From Christensenella sp. UBA7597 (GTDB lineage: Bacteria; Bacillota; Clostridia; Christensenellales; Borkfalkiaceae): a stretch of 7,074 bases of DNA. This document shows positions 5,375 through 7,074 of this stretch, piece after piece (within the stretch, counting starts at the first letter, position 1; each line of letters starts with the position of its first letter). The notes beneath the pieces are model-generated. The model was not told the DNA's origin and searched no databases. It saw nothing but the letters and a program-made list of their open reading frames with translations. Both the position numbers and the translations under genes were made by a program. The stretch spans positions 5,528-12,601 of the forward strand of contig DLQW01000079.1 of NCBI GenBank assembly GCA_002474405.1, written 5' to 3'.

Positions 5375-5776
5375 ATGTCTAATTATAAATTCGGAGCAAA
5401 AGGCGAAGGCAAAGGAAAGGTTGTATATAATGCCGGAATCATCAACGGCATCGTTGCGCTTGCCATCAACGAAGTGGAGGGCGTGCGGCTGGTTTCCGGG
5501 AAGCGCAGAGGAATTTCTCTGTTTCCCGAAAAAGACGGCGTTTATGCAGACGTTTCCGTCAGCGTGCATTACGGACATAACGTGCCCGAACTTGCTTATC
5601 GGATTCAGCAATCCATTAAACAGAACGTGGAAACGATGACGCGTTACACCGTAAAGAAAGTGGACGTGCATATTCAAGACGTAGTGTTTGACGAATTGCC
5701 CGTGAAGGCGGAGCCGAAGAGCGCGGACGCGGCGGAAAACACGGCGCCGGCGGAAGAACGGGCGGCACAGAATTAA
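5375..5776 (+). CDS. Asp23/Gls24 family protein, YqhY-like
   Basis: A 133-residue Asp23 (DUF322) family protein. The core is seen in VVYNAGIINGIVALAINEVE (16-35), VSVHYGHNVPELAYRIQQSI (62-81) and VETMTRYTVKKVDVHIQDV (85-103), which gives the family's strand and helix order with the final valine-rich strand. The tail (about 107-133) is low-complexity, rich in Ala, Glu and Pro. Members are small cytosolic or membrane-associated proteins; the B. subtilis relative YqhY, encoded directly before nusB, has been linked genetically to acetyl-CoA carboxylase activity. Position before nusB and folD is the same here, which supports the YqhY assignment over alkaline-shock Asp23 or AmaP-linked paralogues. 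GGGAG (5360-5364) lies 10 bases before the ATG and is inside the hairpin described separately. Biochemical function is unknown. Confidence 0.9.
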   Translation: MSNYKFGAKGEGKGKVVYNAGIINGIVALAINEVEGVRLVSGKRRGISLFPEKDGVYADVSVSVHYGHNVPELAYRIQQSIKQNVETMTRYTVKKVDVHIQDVVFDELPVKAEPKSADAAENTAPAEERAAQN

Positions 5777-5806
5777 AACGGAAGAAAAAATTTTACAGAG
5801 GTATTT

Positions 5807-6220
5807 ATGAGAAACGACTGTCGCGAAGCGGCGATGTGCGTGCTGTTTGCCGAGCAATTCAACGAGGAAGGCTGCACGAGAGAATTTATCAACAGAGTTT
5901 ATAAGAAGTTCAATATCGAAAAAAAAGAAGAACTGGAATTTGCGGACGCGCTGTTAAACGCGGTGAGCGAACATCGCCCGGAAATTATTTCCACGATAGA
6001 GGCGGCTTCGCATCACTATCTCGAAAACCGTATTTATCCTTTGGATAAGTGCGTTCTGATGCTTGCCGTGGCGGAAATTTTATATTTCGACGACAAGGAA
6101 ATTCCTCCCGTGGTTTCGGTTGCGGAAGCAACGAATCTTGCGAAAAAGTATTCGGGCGATACCGCCGCCGATTTCGTAAACGGCGTGTTATCGGGTATCA
6201 TCAATAAAAAAGCGAACTGA
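5807..6220 (+). CDS. nusB: Transcription antitermination factor NusB
   Basis: A 137-residue, all-helical protein of normal NusB length. NusB binds boxA RNA together with ribosomal protein S10 (NusE) and takes part in antitermination and processing of rRNA transcripts. The N-terminal REAAMCVLFAEQF (6-18) corresponds to the family's REAALQALYQ-type helix. The C-terminal half is clearest: LDKCVLMLAVAEILYF (78-93), then IPPVVSVAEATNLAKKYSGD (98-117) and ADFVNGVLSGII (120-131), matching the usual DRAILRLAVYELLY, VAINEAVELAKKF and FVNGVLD signatures. The ATG at 5807 is preceded by AGAGG (5797-5801) at 5 bases. It lies 30 bases after asp23 and 17 bases before the folD start chosen here, so the three genes likely form one transcript. 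Confidence 0.96.
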   Translation: MRNDCREAAMCVLFAEQFNEEGCTREFINRVYKKFNIEKKEELEFADALLNAVSEHRPEIISTIEAASHHYLENRIYPLDKCVLMLAVAEILYFDDKEIPPVVSVAEATNLAKKYSGDTAADFVNGVLSGIINKKAN

Positions 6221-6225
6221 ACGAC

Positions 6226-6231
6226 AAGGAA
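6226..6231 (+). promoter_or_regulatory. Ribosome binding site deciding the folD start
   Basis: AAGGAA lies 6 bases before the ATG at 6238. The alternative in-frame ATG at 6304, where folD relatives usually begin, has no purine-rich site in the preceding 20 bases. This is the only sequence evidence separating the two starts. Confidence 0.6.
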
Positions 6232-6237
6232 TTTTGA

Positions 6238-7074
6238 ATGAATCTTTACGGATTCGCGCGATTTTTCGGGCGGAACGAGCAAATATTCGGGCAGAACAAT
6301 CAAATGAAAATCATTGACGGAAAAGCGCTTGCGGCAAAACTGCGGGCGGAATTGAAAGAACAGATAGAAAATTTCGGCGAGCCGATCACTCAGGCGGTGG
6401 TGATTGCGGGTGAAAATCCCGCGTCGCAGGTATACGTGAGAAACAAAGTGAAAGCCTGCGCCGAAGTCGGCGTGCGTTCGGTTTCGCGTATTCTTCCGGA
6501 AAATTGCACGCAGGAAGAGCTGGAAACGACTCTTACGGAACTTGCGGACGACGAAAGCATAAACGGCATTTTGTTACAGCTGCCGTTGCCTGCAGAACTG
6601 GACGAACGCGCGGCGCTGAAAAAGATTCCCGTGGAAAAGGACGTGGACGGATTCAGCGAAGAAAACGTAGGAAAACTTGCCATGAATCGGGGCGGAATCG
6701 CGGCGTGCACTCCGCTCGGCGTGATGAAAATGCTGGAAAGCGCCGGCACGGAAATTTGCGGAAAGCGCGCCGTGGTGATAGGAAGAAGCAACACGGTGGG
6801 CAGACCGATGGCGATGCTTTTGCTGAATGCGGACGCCACCGTAACGGTTTGCCACAGCAAAACGCAGAATCTGAAAGAAATCTGCCGCGAAGCGGATATT
6901 TTAATCGCCGCGATCGGCAAGAAAAAATTTGTAACGGCAGACATGGTGAAGGACGGCGCGACGGTAATCGACGTGGGAATCAACCGCGACGAAAACGGAA
7001 AGCTGTGCGGCGACGTGGATTTCGAGAACGTAAGCAAAAAAGCAGGCGCGATTTCGCCCGTACCCGGCGGCGTG
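6238..7074 (+). CDS. folD: FolD, methylenetetrahydrofolate dehydrogenase/cyclohydrolase (3' end cut off)
   Basis: FolD interconverts 5,10-methylene-, 5,10-methenyl- and 10-formyl-tetrahydrofolate in the cytosol, using NADP+ or NAD+. The 279 codons seen contain nearly the whole enzyme; it runs off the right edge in the conserved SPVPGGV motif. Numbered from 6238: IIDGKALA (25-32); SQVYVRNKVKAC (64-75) with the catalytic-type Tyr66 and Lys70; GILLQLPLP (110-118); DVDGF (135-139); CTPLGVMKML (157-166); the dinucleotide-binding VVIGRSNTVGRPMAMLL (179-195); ADILIAAIG (219-227) and VIDVGIN (243-249). No key residue seems lost. Homologues start near Met23 (6304). The upstream ATG at 6238 is chosen for its binding site, giving a 22-residue extension that includes a seven-residue tandem repeat. 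If translation starts at 6304 the extension would be leader RNA. Third gene of the asp23 cluster. Confidence 0.96.
   Translation, partial: MNLYGFARFFGRNEQIFGQNNQMKIIDGKALAAKLRAELKEQIENFGEPITQAVVIAGENPASQVYVRNKVKACAEVGVRSVSRILPENCTQEELETTLTELADDESINGILLQLPLPAELDERAALKKIPVEKDVDGFSEENVGKLAMNRGGIAACTPLGVMKMLESAGTEICGKRAVVIGRSNTVGRPMAMLLLNADATVTVCHSKTQNLKEICREADILIAAIGKKKFVTADMVKDGATVIDVGINRDENGKLCGDVDFENVSKKAGAISPVPGGV
6265..6306 (+). repeat. 21-bp imperfect tandem duplication at the folD 5' end
   Basis: Two adjacent 21-base units (6265-6285 and 6286-6306) agree at 17 of 21 bases. In the folD frame they encode FGRNEQI and FGQNNQM. The period is a multiple of three, so the frame is kept. The ATG at 6304, the usual folD start position, is the last codon of unit 2 and corresponds to ATA in unit 1. 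Confidence 0.85.

Noticed and set aside
6390..7037. A 215-codon open frame on the minus strand
   Set aside because: It lies wholly antisense to folD, is Ser and Phe-rich as expected of a reverse-strand shadow, and has no recognisable motif.
1..7074. Mobile elements, CRISPR arrays, tRNA or rRNA genes, defence systems
   Set aside because: No transposase or integrase motifs, no spaced identical repeats, no cloverleaf and no toxin or nuclease genes were seen; every gene belongs to a recognised core or sporulation family.

Overview
The window is a piece of a chromosome from an endospore-forming member of the Bacillota, most likely of class Clostridia. The evidence is a complete eight-gene spoIIIA operon (spoIIIAA to spoIIIAH), strong purine-rich ribosome binding sites, and the conserved downstream order yqhY (Asp23 family), nusB, folD that also follows spoIIIA in Bacillus subtilis. 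Base composition is moderate rather than very AT-rich. The sequence alone does not give genus or species. All genes lie on the plus strand. There are no RNA genes, mobile elements or CRISPR arrays.

Layout. Positions 2-226 are the 3' end of the chaperone gene htpG, closed by a clear intrinsic terminator at 271-303. A promoter-like segment at 338-366 then leads directly into spoIIIAA (373-1227). It is followed by spoIIIAB (1272), AC (1786), AD (2079), AE (2468), AF (3706), AG (4248) and AH (4702-5202). AD/AE and AE/AF each overlap by 4 bases (ATGA), which suggests translational coupling. A spacer at 5203-5374 ends in a strong promoter for asp23/yqhY (5375-5776), followed by nusB (5807-6220) and folD (from 6238, running off the right edge).

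How the genes work together. SpoIIIAA-AH are mother-cell proteins of the SpoIIIA-SpoIIQ complex, which links mother cell and forespore after engulfment and is needed for late forespore gene expression. AA is the cytoplasmic ATPase, AB-AE are membrane parts, and AF, AG and AH carry soluble ring-building-type domains facing the space between the two membranes. The asp23-nusB-folD group is a vegetative housekeeping cluster (envelope or lipid-linked Asp23 protein, rRNA antitermination, one-carbon metabolism).

Points that stand out. (1) The asp23 promoter lies in the loop of an 18-bp inverted repeat whose right arm contains the asp23 ribosome binding site and is followed by a T-run. Read-through RNA from spoIIIA would fold into a terminator-like, site-hiding hairpin, while RNA started at the local promoter could not. 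(2) The spoIIIAA promoter sits so close to the ATG that the mRNA is predicted to be leaderless, and it carries twin TGTACA palindromes 21 bp apart. (3) SpoIIIAG is a minimal version lacking the long insertion that forms the beta-triangle in B. subtilis. (4) FolD appears to carry a 22-residue N-terminal extension built partly from a 21-bp in-frame tandem duplication. (5) accB-accC, which separate spoIIIAH from yqhY in B. subtilis, are absent here.
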